From NCBI GenBank assembly GCA_963576735.1, contig OY755179.1, forward strand, positions 5,642,001-5,706,000: a stretch of DNA of 64,000 nt, written 5' to 3'. The notes under the pieces were generated by a model that was not told where the DNA came from, made no database searches, and worked only from the letters and a program-made list of their open reading frames with translations. Shown piece after piece: positions 19,173 through 29,745 of the stretch (positions within the stretch are counted from its first letter, which is position 1; each line of letters begins with the position of its first letter). Source of the stretch: Bedellia somnulentella. Lineage: Eukaryota > Arthropoda > Insecta > Lepidoptera > Bedelliidae. Position numbers and translations under genes: made by a program.

Positions 19173-20080
19173 GAGTTTTTTTTAATTTAAGGCTTCAAGA
19201 GGAAGTCTCTCAATACTCTAATATAAGAATTATAAAGTTAATATCTTCATTAACTTTTAATTACCAGTACTTTACAATTTACTGTGAATATGTTCAATTA
19301 TGTCTTTAATTAGTTTGATGTGTCTCTTTGTTGTAAAGTCACAAAAAGTTTACTTTTTGAATTAACTTGAGGGAGCTTTGAGAATTGAGGGAAAACAAGA
19401 GAAAATTATTCTAAATTGAAAACATTATTAAGTCATTGTAAATTAGAATGGCAAATTAGGTATATTCAAGCAAATAGACCGGCACTAGAGGGAAAATTAT
19501 ATCAGTTGAGTTATTCCTACAATCGCTTACTTACCACTAAACAAGCTATTTTAACTCCAACCATAGAATAAGATTTTTTGTGATCTTTTATCCTCCTCGA
19601 TCAAGCCTATTCATGTATCCATAATATATAAGCGGATAGTGAATTCTGGAAAACCAATAAAGACTCAAGGTTATAACAATCTAGCTTTAATTGCACACCG
19701 TCCCATCTCATCAATCACACCAGCTTTTGTACTTAATCTTTAGAATAGCACTCCTAGGGGGTAAAATCTTGTTCTGGGGCTTTTTAAGACAGTTTTAAAT
19801 TTGATTGGAGACTCTTTCTACATTATTCGTGTTACATTTTTCTGACTGACTGAGCTGGCAAGGTAGTTATTACTAGGAAATATTAAGAAAATTTATGACC
19901 TATATGGTAAGAGTTATTGAGCAACAAAGCCAAAATATTAGAAAAACATATGCAAATGAATTGCTAATAAGATAATTGAAATCAAGTACTTTTTGATCGG
20001 TGAACTACACTCCAACTACTGAGTGTAATTCAGGAGTGCTATCGAAAATTTGGTGTTTGACTTTGATTGGCTGGCATCCC
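19173..20080. other. Mostly unassigned; degraded repeat A scrap at 19740-19870
   Basis: AGAATAGCACTCC and GGGGCTTTTTAAG ... GATTGGAGACTC at 19740-19820 trace a very old repeat A copy (A8). The rest shows no gene or repeat that I can support. Confidence 0.45.
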
Positions 20081-20084
20081 AACT

Positions 20085-20938
20085 AACTAATAGATAAAGA
20101 ATAAATAAAGGAAAGAAAAAATTCGACACAGGTGGGAATTGAACCCGCGACGCTCTGCCAATTGAGCTACCGTGTCAATGGCTGCCAGCGCGAAATTCTT
20201 CTATCCTTCATTTCCTTTACACGTTTAAGTAGTGTTTTGCGTTTCCTACCTCCGAATTTTTACTAATTCGGAAGGCCACTTGTCTACCTTTTCAGATAGA
20301 ATGCAAATGTTGAAAACGCCGAACTATCACATAATTAAAATCTTTTTGATCATGAAAACCTCATGTAGAGATTTTTACTAATAAATAAAGAAAAGAAAAA
20401 TTTCGACACAGGCGGGAATCGAACCCGTGACCTCGGGTATACGCCCCCGTCGCTCTGCCAATTGAGCTACCGTGTAAATGGCTGCTAGTGCGAAATTCTT
20501 CTATCCTTTGTTTCTTTTACACTTTTAAGTCGTGTTTGCGTTCGCTACCTCCGATTTTTTTACAAATTCGGAAGGCCACTTTTCTACCTTTTCAGATAGA
20601 ATGCAAATGTTGAGACCACCTAACTATCACATAATTTAAATGTTTTTATTCATGAAAACCTCATGTGGGGATTATTACTAATAAATAAAGGATAAATAAA
20701 GGAAAGAAAATTTTCGATACAGGCGGGAATCGAACCCGCGACCTCGGGTATACGCCCCCGTCGCGGTCGCTCTGCCAATTGAGCTACCGTGTCAATGGCT
20801 GCCAGTGCAAAATTCTTCTATCCTTTGTTTCTTTTACACTTTTAAGTAGCGTTTGCTTTCCCTACCTCCAAATTTTTCACAAATTCGGAAGGCCACTTGT
20901 CTACCTTATCAGATAGAATACGATTGTTGAGAACGCCT
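20085..20938 (-). repeat. Tandem array of three repeat B tRNA-derived SINEs
   Basis: Three head-to-tail units (about 20085-20380, 20381-20690 and 20691-20938). On the minus strand each carries tRNA-like promoter boxes: TAGCTCAATTGGCAGAG (A box) and GGGTTCGATTCCCGCC (B box; the first unit has GGGTTCAATTCCC). Each is followed by the CCGAATTTTTACTAATTCGG hairpin region on the plus strand and TCATGAAAACCTCATGT. The acceptor-like stem does not fold into a full tRNA, so these are SINEs and not tRNA genes. Confidence 0.85.
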
Positions 20939-20950
20939 ATTTATTTCTTT

Positions 20951-21123
20951 TTGCTGTGTAATGTCGGCTTAGAATAGCACTTACCCTTTTCTTCCGGTGG
21001 GTGTTCGTAAGAGGCGACTAACGGTATTGGGGCTTTTAAGGGGTTTTCGGGCGATACGGTTGGAGACCCATCACCAACAACCTTTATTTTACCATCTTCT
21101 CCCCACTAAACTTTCCAAAAGTT
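20951..21123 (+). repeat. Repeat A copy (A9), 3' truncated
   Basis: Starts TGCTGTGTAATGTCGGCTTAG and runs to AACTTTCCAAAAGTTTC, where family identity stops. The 3' tail is missing, which is unusual for a retroposed copy and suggests later deletion. Confidence 0.85.
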
Positions 21124-21280
21124 TCTTTAGCCAAACTATTTCATACTTATTAGGTTCAATTATAATAATGTTAATTTATGTGATAAGTATTTTGTAGCAG
21201 ATATTTAATAGATGATTAAGTTTAATATAATCGCATTAGGCTATGCCTGTAATGGTTATGTTATGAAAATAAATAAATAA

Positions 21281-21376
21281 ATACTCACGGCTATATTTCC
21301 CTAGAAGGGGTAGCCAGAGCTAAGGAATTATAAATTCCTCAGCCACTTTTGGAAGTTGAGTGGAGGAGAAGATAGT
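21281..21376 (-). repeat. Repeat A copy (A10), left piece, split by a satellite-bearing element
   Basis: ATACTCACGGCTATATTTCC to AGTTGAGTGGAGGAGAAGAT matches the 3' half of repeat A in reverse. The 5' half resumes at about 22384. Confidence 0.85.
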
Positions 21377-21712
21377 AAAAAAAATAAGTAAAAAACATTT
21401 TAAGAAAAAGCTTTTATTTAAACGCTCTAAAAAGAAGAAAATAAAATATTCCTTTTGGATTATACTAACAACTCCTCATTATACACAATTTATATATAAT
21501 AATAAAAGCTTGTCGCGAGGTTTACATACCTATCAACATTCCTTTATATCATAATAATTTGTGGTAAATCGAGCGACAAGCTTTTATTATTATATATAAA
21601 TTGTGTATAATGAGGAGTTGTTAGTATAATCCAAAAGGAATATTTTATTTTCTTCTTTTTAGAGCGTTTAAATAAAAGCTTTTTCTTAAAATGTTTTTTA
21701 CTTATTTTTTTT
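21377..21712. repeat. Long perfect inverted repeat (about 140-bp arms, 56-bp loop)
   Basis: Left arm 21377-21516 ends TAAAAGCTTGTCGC; right arm 21573-21712 begins GCGACAAGCTTTTA. I found no mismatch in the arms by eye. A transcript would fold into a long double-stranded RNA hairpin. Confidence 0.9.
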
Positions 21713-21770
21713 TATTTTTTACTTTTTAGTTATCGCTGGCTATTTTCAAGTTATTATTACTCTCAAAATG

Positions 21771-22255
21771 CCCTCTCATTTGACACCCATATTGTAGAAG
21801 TAGACTAAAGGTAACTATTCCGCCATCCTGCACGGTCCGCCATATTGGATTCAGAATGACGTCATATTCTTTTTCTAGTCACTCTTAACTAGCCCTTTCA
21901 TTTGATACCCATATTGTAGAAGTAGACTAAAGGTAACTATTCCGCCATCCTGCATGGTCCGCCATATTGGATTCAGAATAACGTCATATTCTTTTTCTAG
22001 TCACTCTTAACAAGCCCTTTCATTTGATACCCATATTGTAGAAGTAGACTAAAGGTAACTATTCCGCCATCTTGCATGGTCCGCCATATTGGATTCAGAA
22101 TGACGTCATATTCTTTTTCTAGTCACTCTTAACAAGCCCTTTCATTTGATACCCATATTGTATAAGTGGATTAAATATAACTGTTCTGACATCTTGTATG
22201 ATCCGCCATATTGAATTTAGAATGACGTCACATGTCTTATCATATATTGTCATCC
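21771..22255. repeat. 122-bp tandem satellite, about four units
   Basis: CCC(T/C)TTCATTTGA(T/C)ACCC begins at 21771, 21893, 22015 and 22137, an exact 122-bp period. Units carry CCGCCATATTGGATTCAGAA and a TGACGTCA palindrome (21857, 22101 and 22223; mutated in the second unit). The fourth unit is clearly more diverged. Confidence 0.9.
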
Positions 22256-22383
22256 AAACAAAATGCGTCCACAAAATTTCAGCACAAACGGTTGAATATA
22301 TCTACTTCAAAATTGAGTTCAAAGATTTCACCCGAACACACAAACATACATTGCAAGTTAAATAAAAGCTTTTAAAAAAAAAT

Positions 22384-22503
22384 AAAGCAATCAACCGCTC
22401 CAACCGCAACGCCCAAAAATCCAAAAAAGGCCCCAATACCCTTAGTCGTCTCTTACGACACCCGTGGGTAGAAAGGGGTAGCGACATTCTAAGCCGGCAC
22501 TAC
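22384..22503 (-). repeat. Repeat A copy (A10), right piece
   Basis: Continues with CTCCAACCGCAACGCCC, CCCCAATACCCTTAGTCG, CTTACGACACCCGTGGG and CATTCTAAGCCGGCACTACA, the reverse complement of the repeat A 5' half. Confidence 0.85.
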
Positions 22504-23002
22504 ACGGTTAATATTATAATTTTGTAGTGTGCAATATAATATGAATATGCTGTTCCCTTTTGTTCACGTAACTTCATTAACCCGTTCATGACCTTCAACG
22601 CCAACTAAAGAAGAAATTCGAATTAAGATATTTTTACAAGATTCCATGTTAACTCGTATGTATATATTATTTCCAGCACCAATTATTCCACGAGTGACGT
22701 AAAAGGCATAGAACTAATGATGATCCTAAACGAAAGGGTAACATAAATTCAATTTAAACACTGACTTATCAAAGCTTTCGAATAATTGGCGAATGAGATA
22801 ATCTAATGGGTTCGAGGAAATTGTTTTAGGAAAAGGTTAAAACGATATGAATAATTATGGATAGCCTTGTAGTTTATGTCTCTAAGCAAATAAATGTAGG
22901 TAGTGGATTATATATATATTTGTTAATGAGACATTGAACCACTTCCCAAAACTACTTTTACTTCCAGTAATAGTATTATCAGAACACGGTAAAGATTGTT
23001 AA
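22504..23002. other. Unassigned AT-rich DNA
   Basis: No gene or repeat is supported here. Confidence 0.45.
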
Positions 23003-23258
23003 TACATACATACATACATATACTCACGGCTATATTTCCCTAGAAGGGGTAACCAGAGCTAAGGAATTATAAATTCCTCAGCCACTTTTGGAAGTTGAGT
23101 GGGGAAAAGATGGTAAGAATAAAGGTTTTTGGTGATGGGTCTCCAACCGCATCGCACAAAAATCCAATAAAAAACCCCAATACCCTTAGTCGCCTCTTAC
23201 GACACCCGTGGGTAGAAAGGATTAGCGACATTCTAAGCCGGCACTACACGGCAAAAAT
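23003..23258 (-). repeat. Repeat A copy (A11), full length
   Basis: From CATACATACATACATATACT to GCCGGCACTACACGGC with all family blocks in reverse. It shares with A10 the ATTTCCCTAGAAGGGG and CGACACCCGTGGGTAGAAAGG variants, so the two belong to one subfamily. Confidence 0.9.
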
Positions 23259-23811
23259 TGTAAATCCATCATTTAATTCTTAATGAATCCGCTAATTGTA
23301 TCGTACAATTACTATAAGGACTTTTATATAAAATTTTGAAAAATTAGTGTTCCCAGAAAAACTCACTAAGAGGCTTTCACCTTCTTTTGAAAATTTACAG
23401 CAGATTCATTTCAATTTGTTTTTATATTGTAGGAAACCCACTGATAAATTATAAAAGTTTTGCTGTTAACCTGGTACTTCTTAGACTATTTATAAGTTAT
23501 ATGTGGAAGATAATATATATACATATATAAAGAATATTCCAAGCCTATGGGCTCATGTACAATTCCAATAAATCTTACATGAGTTCCAAACTGTCCCCAC
23601 AGTTAAGGTAGTCGTGTGGCCCCTAAATAGAGTTGACTATTCAAGTATTTTGATCAATTGGGACACAATTTTTTTTCAAAATTTTGATTACATTAAAAGC
23701 GAGCGGAGAGCGTCGACTATTCGGAGAAATAAATTGGATCATGAGTTTGCCTGCTCTGCTTACATGAAAGTGATACTACTACATAAAAGAGCTATTTATA
23801 ATTTACAATTT

Positions 23812-24125
23812 CGAAGTTTTCTGAAACCAGACACCAGCAGAACTCGAACCTATGACCTCGAGTATACGCCCCTGTCGCTCTCCCAACTGAGCTATGGTCT
23901 CGGGGGACCACTCGTGCGAAAATTTTGTATTTGCTTGTTTCCTTTCACCTTTTCTACTGGTGTTAGCGCCATCTATTGTCGAATTGTTACAACTCTGCAA
24001 ACAATTCGTCTTTCTTTTCAGATAGAATGCGAGTATTTTTTGAGAACGCCTTAGTATCACTTAATTATGTATGTATTATTTGTATTTTACATTAAAACCT
24101 CATGTGGGAGTCCCTTGTATTACAC
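23812..24125 (-). repeat. Repeat B-related tRNA SINE, divergent subfamily
   Basis: On the minus strand CATAGCTCAGTTGGGAGAGC and GGTTCGAGTTCTGC are A and B boxes. The plus-strand body GGTGTTAGCGCCATCTATTG and CAGATAGAATGCGAG links it to 43085-43302 and more loosely to repeat B. It ends at AAAACCTCATGTGGGAG. Confidence 0.75.
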
Positions 24126-24669
24126 TACTAATGTATGTAAATACATGATTAGACAAAAGATTTGTCTGCATTTCCAAAAAACCCGTGACAGACATACTCG
24201 AAGCCTTAAACATAATAATAAATTTTCCTTCGGAAAATTCAGACTGTTAAAAGTAAATACATCTTTGATGAACCCCCAACCCTCCCAACGGATAAACTTG
24301 TCGGAGGTTCAGTATTTTATTCGGAAGTTTCGTTTTATTACTCGGAGTTAAATATATTTGTAAGTAAAAATGTTATTTGATGCTGTTCATAGGTGTTTGT
24401 TACATTTATCAAATTTTTTCGGTATGTTTTGGGTTTTTGTCGGTAATTTATTAAAACGCTGGTTTATTAGAATAATAGTCGGACAGATGTAGTTGGAGAT
24501 TCATTTGTTTTTCGGAACCATTATTATTTCCCTATTAATAATAATATTTGGAGATTTTATTTCACTAGGCATGGAAAATGTTATGAATACATTGAAAGAA
24601 AAGTGAAAAATAATGTGTCATTCAATAAATAGAGCAATCGGTGTCTAATACATATTACTTTTTAAATAA
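24126..24669. other. Unassigned AT-rich DNA
   Basis: Small open stretches only; no domain or repeat recognised. Confidence 0.4.
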
Positions 24670-24905
24670 TATGCCGTGTAGTGTCGGCTTAAAATAACAC
24701 TACCCCATTTCTTCCGGTTGGTGTACGTAAGAGGCGATGGTATTGGGCCTTTTAAGGGATTTTTGGGCGATGCGGTTGGAGACCCATCACTAACAACCTT
24801 TATTCCACCATCTTTCCCCACTCAACTTCCAAAAGTGGCTAAGGAATTTCTGATTTTCTAGCTCTGGCTACCGCTTCAAGGGATTCATAACCGTGTATAT
24901 ATGTT
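24670..24905 (+). repeat. Repeat A copy (A12), near full length
   Basis: CCGTGTAGTGTCGGCTTAAAA through GGGCGATGCGGTTGGAGACC to CATAACCGTGTATATATG. It has a 9-bp loss in the GGCGACTAACGG region. Confidence 0.9.
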
Positions 24906-25374
24906 TTTAAATAAAAAAAAACGTATACATAGAGTCGCGGTGCATGATGGGGCGGCCTTCCTTACATGCATTTCGTATGAGAAAGCGTCGAGTACATAAG
25001 TCTCAAAATTACAAAGATGAGCGCCACAGCGCAATAGAGAAAGAAATAGAGCACAGAAATAAACCGTTAAGGAGTTGTACCTTCCATTACAACCTCAGCT
25101 CCATAAAATGTTTTATAGTAGGCGCAAATGCTTAAATAGCTTTAGATAATCTAATTAACACATTCTACGTGCCTATAATATGTGAGGATTCCCTCATCAG
25201 ATCCTGACTCGGTGCACATGGGACCACCTATAAAGTATACCCTTTCGGACAAAAAAATATTTCCGTATCGGTCCAGGCGTCTTCGAGTAATCGGTGAACA
25301 GACTTAAAAAAAATATATCTCGACGAATTGATAACCTTCTCCTTTTTTTGAAGTCGGTTAAAAAGGCCCGAATG

Positions 25375-25800
25375 GCTGTGCTTGGTGCTGTTCTTGTTCC
25401 TAAGCTTATGCCAAGCTGTGATTGTTGGGTGTGGCAAAAGAAGCATGAAAATTAGGTCAAAAGTTTGTAATGTTAGGTTATGTGATCGAATGAAAAATAA
25501 TTGCGTAATTTGAGAAAGGAGCTTTTTGAAAGATGACATTGTAAAAAGTATAGAAAAAGTTATGTTAAGTTGGTTTAAAGACACATACACATAGAGAAGA
25601 TAGGTTATAGTAAACTGGTAAAATAGATTTATAGAGCAAATTTGGAAGGTGTCTTGTGTACTCGAAAAGACAGGCGTCCGAAGTATGAAGAATTTAAAAG
25701 CATGTATGAAAGGATTATTGCATGTAAAGGAACTTAGAAGGTTTGCCAGGATCGTACAAAGTGGCGATCGATAGTCTATGTCTACCCAAATGGAAACTAC
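25375..25800 (+). pseudogene. RTE LINE, 3' coding end
   Basis: In scattered frames it keeps pieces of the RTE C-terminal domain: GCTGTGATTGTTGGGTGTGG (CDCWVW, the cysteine/tryptophan segment after the RT domain) and, near the end, GGATCGTACAAAGTGGCGAT (RT-K-W-R-S). The 3' end at 25770-25800 joins the tail of the neighbouring repeat A in opposite orientation. Stops and frame shifts make it non-coding. Confidence 0.65.
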
Positions 25801-26043
25801 ATACATACATACATATACTCACGGCTATAAATCCCTAGAAGGGGTAGCCAGAGCTAAGGAATTATAATTTCCTCAACCACTATTGGAAAGTTGTGTGGGG
25901 AAAGATGTTTAAATAAAGGTTGTTGGTGATGGGTCTCCAACCGCATCGCCCAAAAATCCCTTAAAAGCCCCAATACCGTTAGTCGCCTCTTACGTACACC
26001 CACCGGAAGAAATGGGGTAGTGCTATTCTAACCCGACACTATT
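25801..26043 (-). repeat. Repeat A copy (A13), full length
   Basis: CATACATACATATACTCACG to CTATTCTAACCCGACACTA with all blocks in reverse. It is tail-to-tail with the RTE fragment, so their CATA/TATG tails merge. Confidence 0.9.
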
Positions 26044-26329
26044 ATTTATACGTATTTGTGTATGTAATAAAACGCAGTCTTCATTTAAAAGCTTACTATA
26101 CTTTGAATTATTATATGATAGATGAAACCGCTTAGTGCCATCAAGGCTCTATTCGGAATGAAGACATACATCAATATTGCAACATGCATAAGAAAAGATG
26201 TGCGTTGATGAGTTTCTTCTCAGTCTTTCTCGCGACAATACAACTTCAGGTTCCAAAGTAGAAATAGATTAAGCTCAAAGTTATTTTCGGCACCCATCAA
26301 CAAAGGTATATTTTTTTGTTTTGACACAA

Positions 26330-26576
26330 TGTTAATAAATAAAGAATAAATAAAGGAAAGAAAAATTTCGACACAGGCGGAAATCGAACGGGGTATACGC
26401 CCCGACGCTCTGCCAATTGAGCCACCGTGTCAATGACTGCCAGCGCGAAATTCTTCTACCCTTTATTTCTTTTACACGTTTTAGTAGTGTTTGCGTTTCC
26501 TACCTCCGAATTTTTACTAATTCGGAAGGTGTTCACATGAGGTTTTCATGAACAAAAAGATTTTAATTATTTGAAA
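26330..26576 (-). repeat. Repeat B SINE, deleted tRNA head
   Basis: AATAAATAAAGGAAAGAAAA, GACACAGGCGGAAATCGAAC and GCTCTGCCAATTGAGCCACC are present, but the segment between the boxes is shortened. At the right it joins an inverted copy of its own end (CACATGAGGTTTTCATGAAC). Confidence 0.8.
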
Positions 26577-26858
26577 TAACGTTGTTTTTTAAGGATGTTG
26601 CCAGACATCCTGCCATGCAAAGTATTTGGGGAAATTGTTTGCAAACGGTACGGCTGGTTTGAATCCGATACTGCATTGCATGTTTGCTGTGTCGAGACCG
26701 ATAATGCCATTCAATGGCATTAAAAGTGAACGAGTCGCCCATCACTGTAACGGGTCAGCACTAGCTTTAATGGTATCTTGAAAACATAGTCGGAAAGACT
26801 GTCTGATGTTGAGAAAGACGTATAATAACGTGTCCCGATAAATGATAATCGTGAAAAA

Positions 26859-27451
26859 ATGTATTATATGATAGACAGCACCTTATCTTGGGTGCCACAA
26901 TTAGAAATGGTTAGCCGAAAGATGTTCGCTTCAGCGGGATCCCTCAGAAGGTTGCGTAATTTTCTTCCTACTGCGTTAGCTCAATCACTTCTCTTGCCCC
27001 TTCTTGACTATGCTGATACCTGCTACCTTGATATAACTGAAGAGCAACTTAATAAACTTGAGCGCCTCCAAAACTTTTGCATTAGGTTTATTTTTGGATT
27101 GAGGAAATATGATCATGTATCTGTATATCGCACTCAACTGAAATGGCTTCCTATTCGTCTCCGCCGGAATGCACATACACTTTCTTTCACTCTATTTTAT
27201 TCAATCCTGCCACCCCTTTCTATCTAAAAGAACGTTTTCAATTTCTCTCCTCTTCCCACGATCTTAATCTACGTTCTGAACATAATCTTCTATTAAGCAT
27301 TCCCTCCCATTCAACCAATTACTATGGCTCCTCCTTCACTGTGCAGGCTGTTCAATTGTGGAACGCACTTCCGGTAGAGATTCGTCAGGCTAAATCCCAA
27401 TCTATTTTTAAGGATATGGTAAAAAAGCACTACCTCACTGAAACGCTATAA
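26859..27451 (+). pseudogene. LINE reverse transcriptase C-terminal fragment with a frameshift
   Basis: Two plus-strand frames join near 27180. The first reads LSWVPQLEMVSRKMFASAGS, LLPLLDYADTCYLDITEEQ and LNKLERLQNFCIRFIFGLRK. The second continues PFYLKERFQFLSSSHDLNLR, YYGSSFTVQAVQLWNALPVE and IRQAKSQSIFKDMVKKHYL. This is the post-RT C-terminal region of a jockey/CR1-like non-LTR retrotransposon (AVQLWNALP-type ending). The catalytic RT motifs lie upstream and are missing, so it is a 5'-truncated insertion. Confidence 0.75.
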
Positions 27452-27830
27452 TACTGTTGCAAATTAAATTATATATATTAAGTATATAAATAAAAATATG
27501 TATCATAATATTTGTATGTAGTTTTAATTTATTGTATCATAGTATTTATATGTTTGTTAATAGTTTATTATTTTATAACTAGATTTAAGTATGACTGGAT
27601 TGTTGTATTGTTTATGCAGATTAACGCATAGTCATCAGTTTCACCATGTTGTTGTACATCTATCTCACATGACTCTAATTTATTGACCTCTCCATTCAAA
27701 GGTTGTCTGGAAGAGATCGCTTTTAGTGATAAGACCGCCAATTGTACTTTTGTTAATTTATTCTGTGTATTTGTAATTGTTTTTCCATATCTGATGTACA
27801 ATAAAGAGTTTTCTATTCTATTCTATATGA
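27452..27830 (+). repeat. 3' UTR and end of the same LINE
   Basis: Continues from the stop at 27451 through GTTGTTGTACATCTATCTCA and GGTTGTCTGGAAGAGATCGC to a CAATAAAGAGTTTTCTATTC tail with TCTAT repeats. It matches the split copy at 12404-12450 plus 13780-13890. Confidence 0.75.
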
Positions 27831-27864
27831 ATTTACTAGCTATCCTTTTCTTAGCCTTAACTAA

Positions 27865-27985
27865 CTAATGTTACTAAGCATCACGTGACATTGTTGTCTA
27901 CTGATATTCTGAGTACGCACGTTTTGCTTTGACTGTGCATAATCGTGACCCCTATCGCCGTTATGTACGAATACACTATATATAC
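27865..27985 (-). repeat. Repeat C SINE fragment
   Basis: AAGCATCACGTGACATTGTT, CTGAGTACGCACGTTTTGC and TACGAATACACT match the middle of repeat C in reverse, diverged. Confidence 0.6.
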
Positions 27986-28067
27986 ATAGACACTATCTAG
28001 AATTCAAATTATACAAAACTATTAAAACTAAATCAAGCTGAAAACTTCAATAAATCTATTTTGAATG

Positions 28068-28265
28068 TTTTTGTTCATGAAAATCTCATGTGGGGATTAT
28101 TACTAATAAATAAAGGAAAGAAAATTTTCGACACAGGCGGGAATCGAACCCGCGACCTCGGGTATACGCCCCCGTCGCTCTGCCAATTGAGCTACCGTGA
28201 CAATGGCTGCCAGCGCGAAATTCTTCTATCCTTTGTTTCTTCTACACTTATTCTTTGTTTGCGTT
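28068..28265 (-). repeat. Repeat B SINE, 5' part
   Basis: TCATGAAAATCTCATGTGGG, then GGCGGGAATCGAACCCGCGA and CTGCCAATTGAGCTACCGTG, ending in TCTTCTATCCTTTG. The tRNA-like boxes are intact on the minus strand. Confidence 0.85.
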
Positions 28266-28782
28266 CTATGTTACCAAACAATGCCTTTTTAAGTCTCGAG
28301 TCTATAAATAATTCAAGTTTGTAAACGAATAATTTAACAATTTGCTGTCTTTGTGAAGTCTGTTTTACTACGCCCCATATAAGACGAGTTTTAAGAGCCT
28401 GCAAACATTGAGGAATGAATTCAGGATTTACTACTTTCAATCCTTTAACACGTTAACAGGGTAACCACAAAGTGCTAGGTAGACTCCTTACGTGCAAACA
28501 CGTTTTGTTAAAATAAGTTTAGAAAAGTATATATATGTCAATTTTTTTTAATGAACCTATTGTGTTTCACTGCTGGGCAAAAGTCCCTCCCTGGATTTTC
28601 CATTCATCCCTGCTTTGGGCCTGCTATGTCCAATCCAATAGGATACTTTTCATCCCGGAAAAAATTTACCAATAAAATATTCACGGCTGATTGAACTAAG
28701 AGTACCGGAATAAACGCCTAAAGCTTTGTCTGAGTCTAAAATCTGTCCAGTGAGCTAGTGTGAAATAAACACTAATAACTAG
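28266..28782. other. Unassigned; possible interspersed-repeat scrap at 28553-28650
   Basis: CACTGCTGGGCAAAAGTCCC is a phrase I recall from dispersed lepidopteran repeats. Nothing else is supported. Confidence 0.35.
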
Positions 28783-29745
28783 AAAATAAAAAATGGTAAT
28801 AAACTTTTGAAATTAAACGGTTTTATGTTAAACATACAATACATACATCGTAATGTTTAAGATAAATGTATTAAAAGCTAACAAATAATAAAATATATAC
28901 AGTCGTGGGCTTTATAAACATAGGCATCGACTTGACTAAAATAAAACCGTGGGGCACGTCAATTGTCTACAATCGTCGATTAAAATGTGCGATAAAAGAA
29001 TCGTTCAATTCGTCGTTAGGCAGTTGGCCCACCGCCGGTAAGAACACGACTTGCTTGCTGCATGTAAACAAAAGTGATGTACAAAATAGCTTGTCGTTGA
29101 CTCTTCCACTGTTGGTTGCCGAGGACTTGCTTCAATGCTCGTTGCTTGTCCCTAAGCGACAAAATTTATGATGAAAGAAAACAATTGCTGTGTAGTGTCG
29201 GCTTAGAATAGCACTTCCCCATTTCTTCCGATGGGTGTACGTAAGAGGCGACTAACGGTAATGGGGCTTTTAAGGGATTTTGGGCGATGCGGTTGGAGAC
29301 CCATCACCAACAACCTTTATTTCACCATCTTTTCCCCACGCAACTTCCAAAAGTGGCTGAGGAATGTCTCATTCCCTAGCTCTGGCTACCCCTTCAAGGG
29401 ATTTATAGCCGTGAGTATATGTATGAAAGAAAACAGTCACTCAGCACTACGAAACCCTAAAATTCGCTTGTGGTTGAGTTCGATAGCTTATTTCCACATT
29501 TTAGCCCTACTCGTCCATCGTCGTCATAGCCACTCGTCTCTCGTTGCCGGTGGGACAGCTGCCTCATTATAGATGATTGTAGACAATTGACGTGCCTCAC
29601 GGTTTTATTTAAGTCTGTATACTGTATATATCTTATTATAACATTTTTCTTTCAGCTTTTAGTACATTTATCTTAAACATTACAATGTATGTTTAATATA
29701 ACACCGTTTAACTGAAAAAGTTTTTAACCATTTTTTATTTGATAT
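28783..29745. mobile_element. Foldback element with arms of about 250 bp, carrying a repeat A insertion
   Basis: The left arm (28783 to about 29050) and the reverse complement of the right arm (about 29490-29745) share AATAAAAAATGG, CATCGTAATGTTTAAGATAA, ATATATACAGT, AATAAAACCGTG and GGCACGTCAATTGTCTACAA. Arms are diverged by substitutions and short gaps. The centre has no coding capacity. A full-length repeat A copy with its own target duplication sits in the loop side of the right arm. The superfamily is unknown; long-arm non-autonomous DNA transposons look like this. Confidence 0.7.
29184..29422 (+). repeat. Repeat A copy (A14), full length with 13-bp target duplication
   Basis: ATGAAAGAAAACA flanks the copy at 29171-29183 and 29423-29435, which fixes the ends of repeat A: 239 bp, starting ATTGCTGTGTAGTGTCGG and ending GTGAGTATATGT. 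The variable-length target duplication and TATG tail show that it moved by retroposition. Confidence 0.93.

Larger units (their letters stand above)
21377..22383. mobile_element. Hairpin- and satellite-bearing element nested in repeat A
   Basis: About 1 kb lying between the two halves of A10. Its left end is a 140-bp perfect inverted repeat, followed by four 122-bp tandem units and a unique tail. Both ends contain AAAAGCTTTTATTTAA in opposite orientation (near 21410 and 22360), which looks like the inner part of terminal inverted repeats. There is no coding capacity. I cannot assign a superfamily. Confidence 0.6.

Noticed and set aside
20126..20175. tRNA-like segments at 20.1-20.9, 23.8, 28.1, 31.98, 37.87, 43.1, 43.7, 44.0, 46.6 and 56.5 kb as tRNA genes
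   Set aside because: A and B boxes are present, but acceptor stems do not pair and each is embedded in a recurring SINE body. They are SINE heads.
21771..22255. Satellite units as a CRISPR-like array
   Set aside because: Units are contiguous 122-bp tandem repeats without spacers, in a eukaryotic context.
23614..24054. 146-codon open stretch
   Set aside because: It overlaps a tRNA-derived SINE and translates its boxes; no coding signal of its own.
25228..25806. 192-codon minus-strand open stretch
   Set aside because: It is the antisense of a decayed RTE LINE end.
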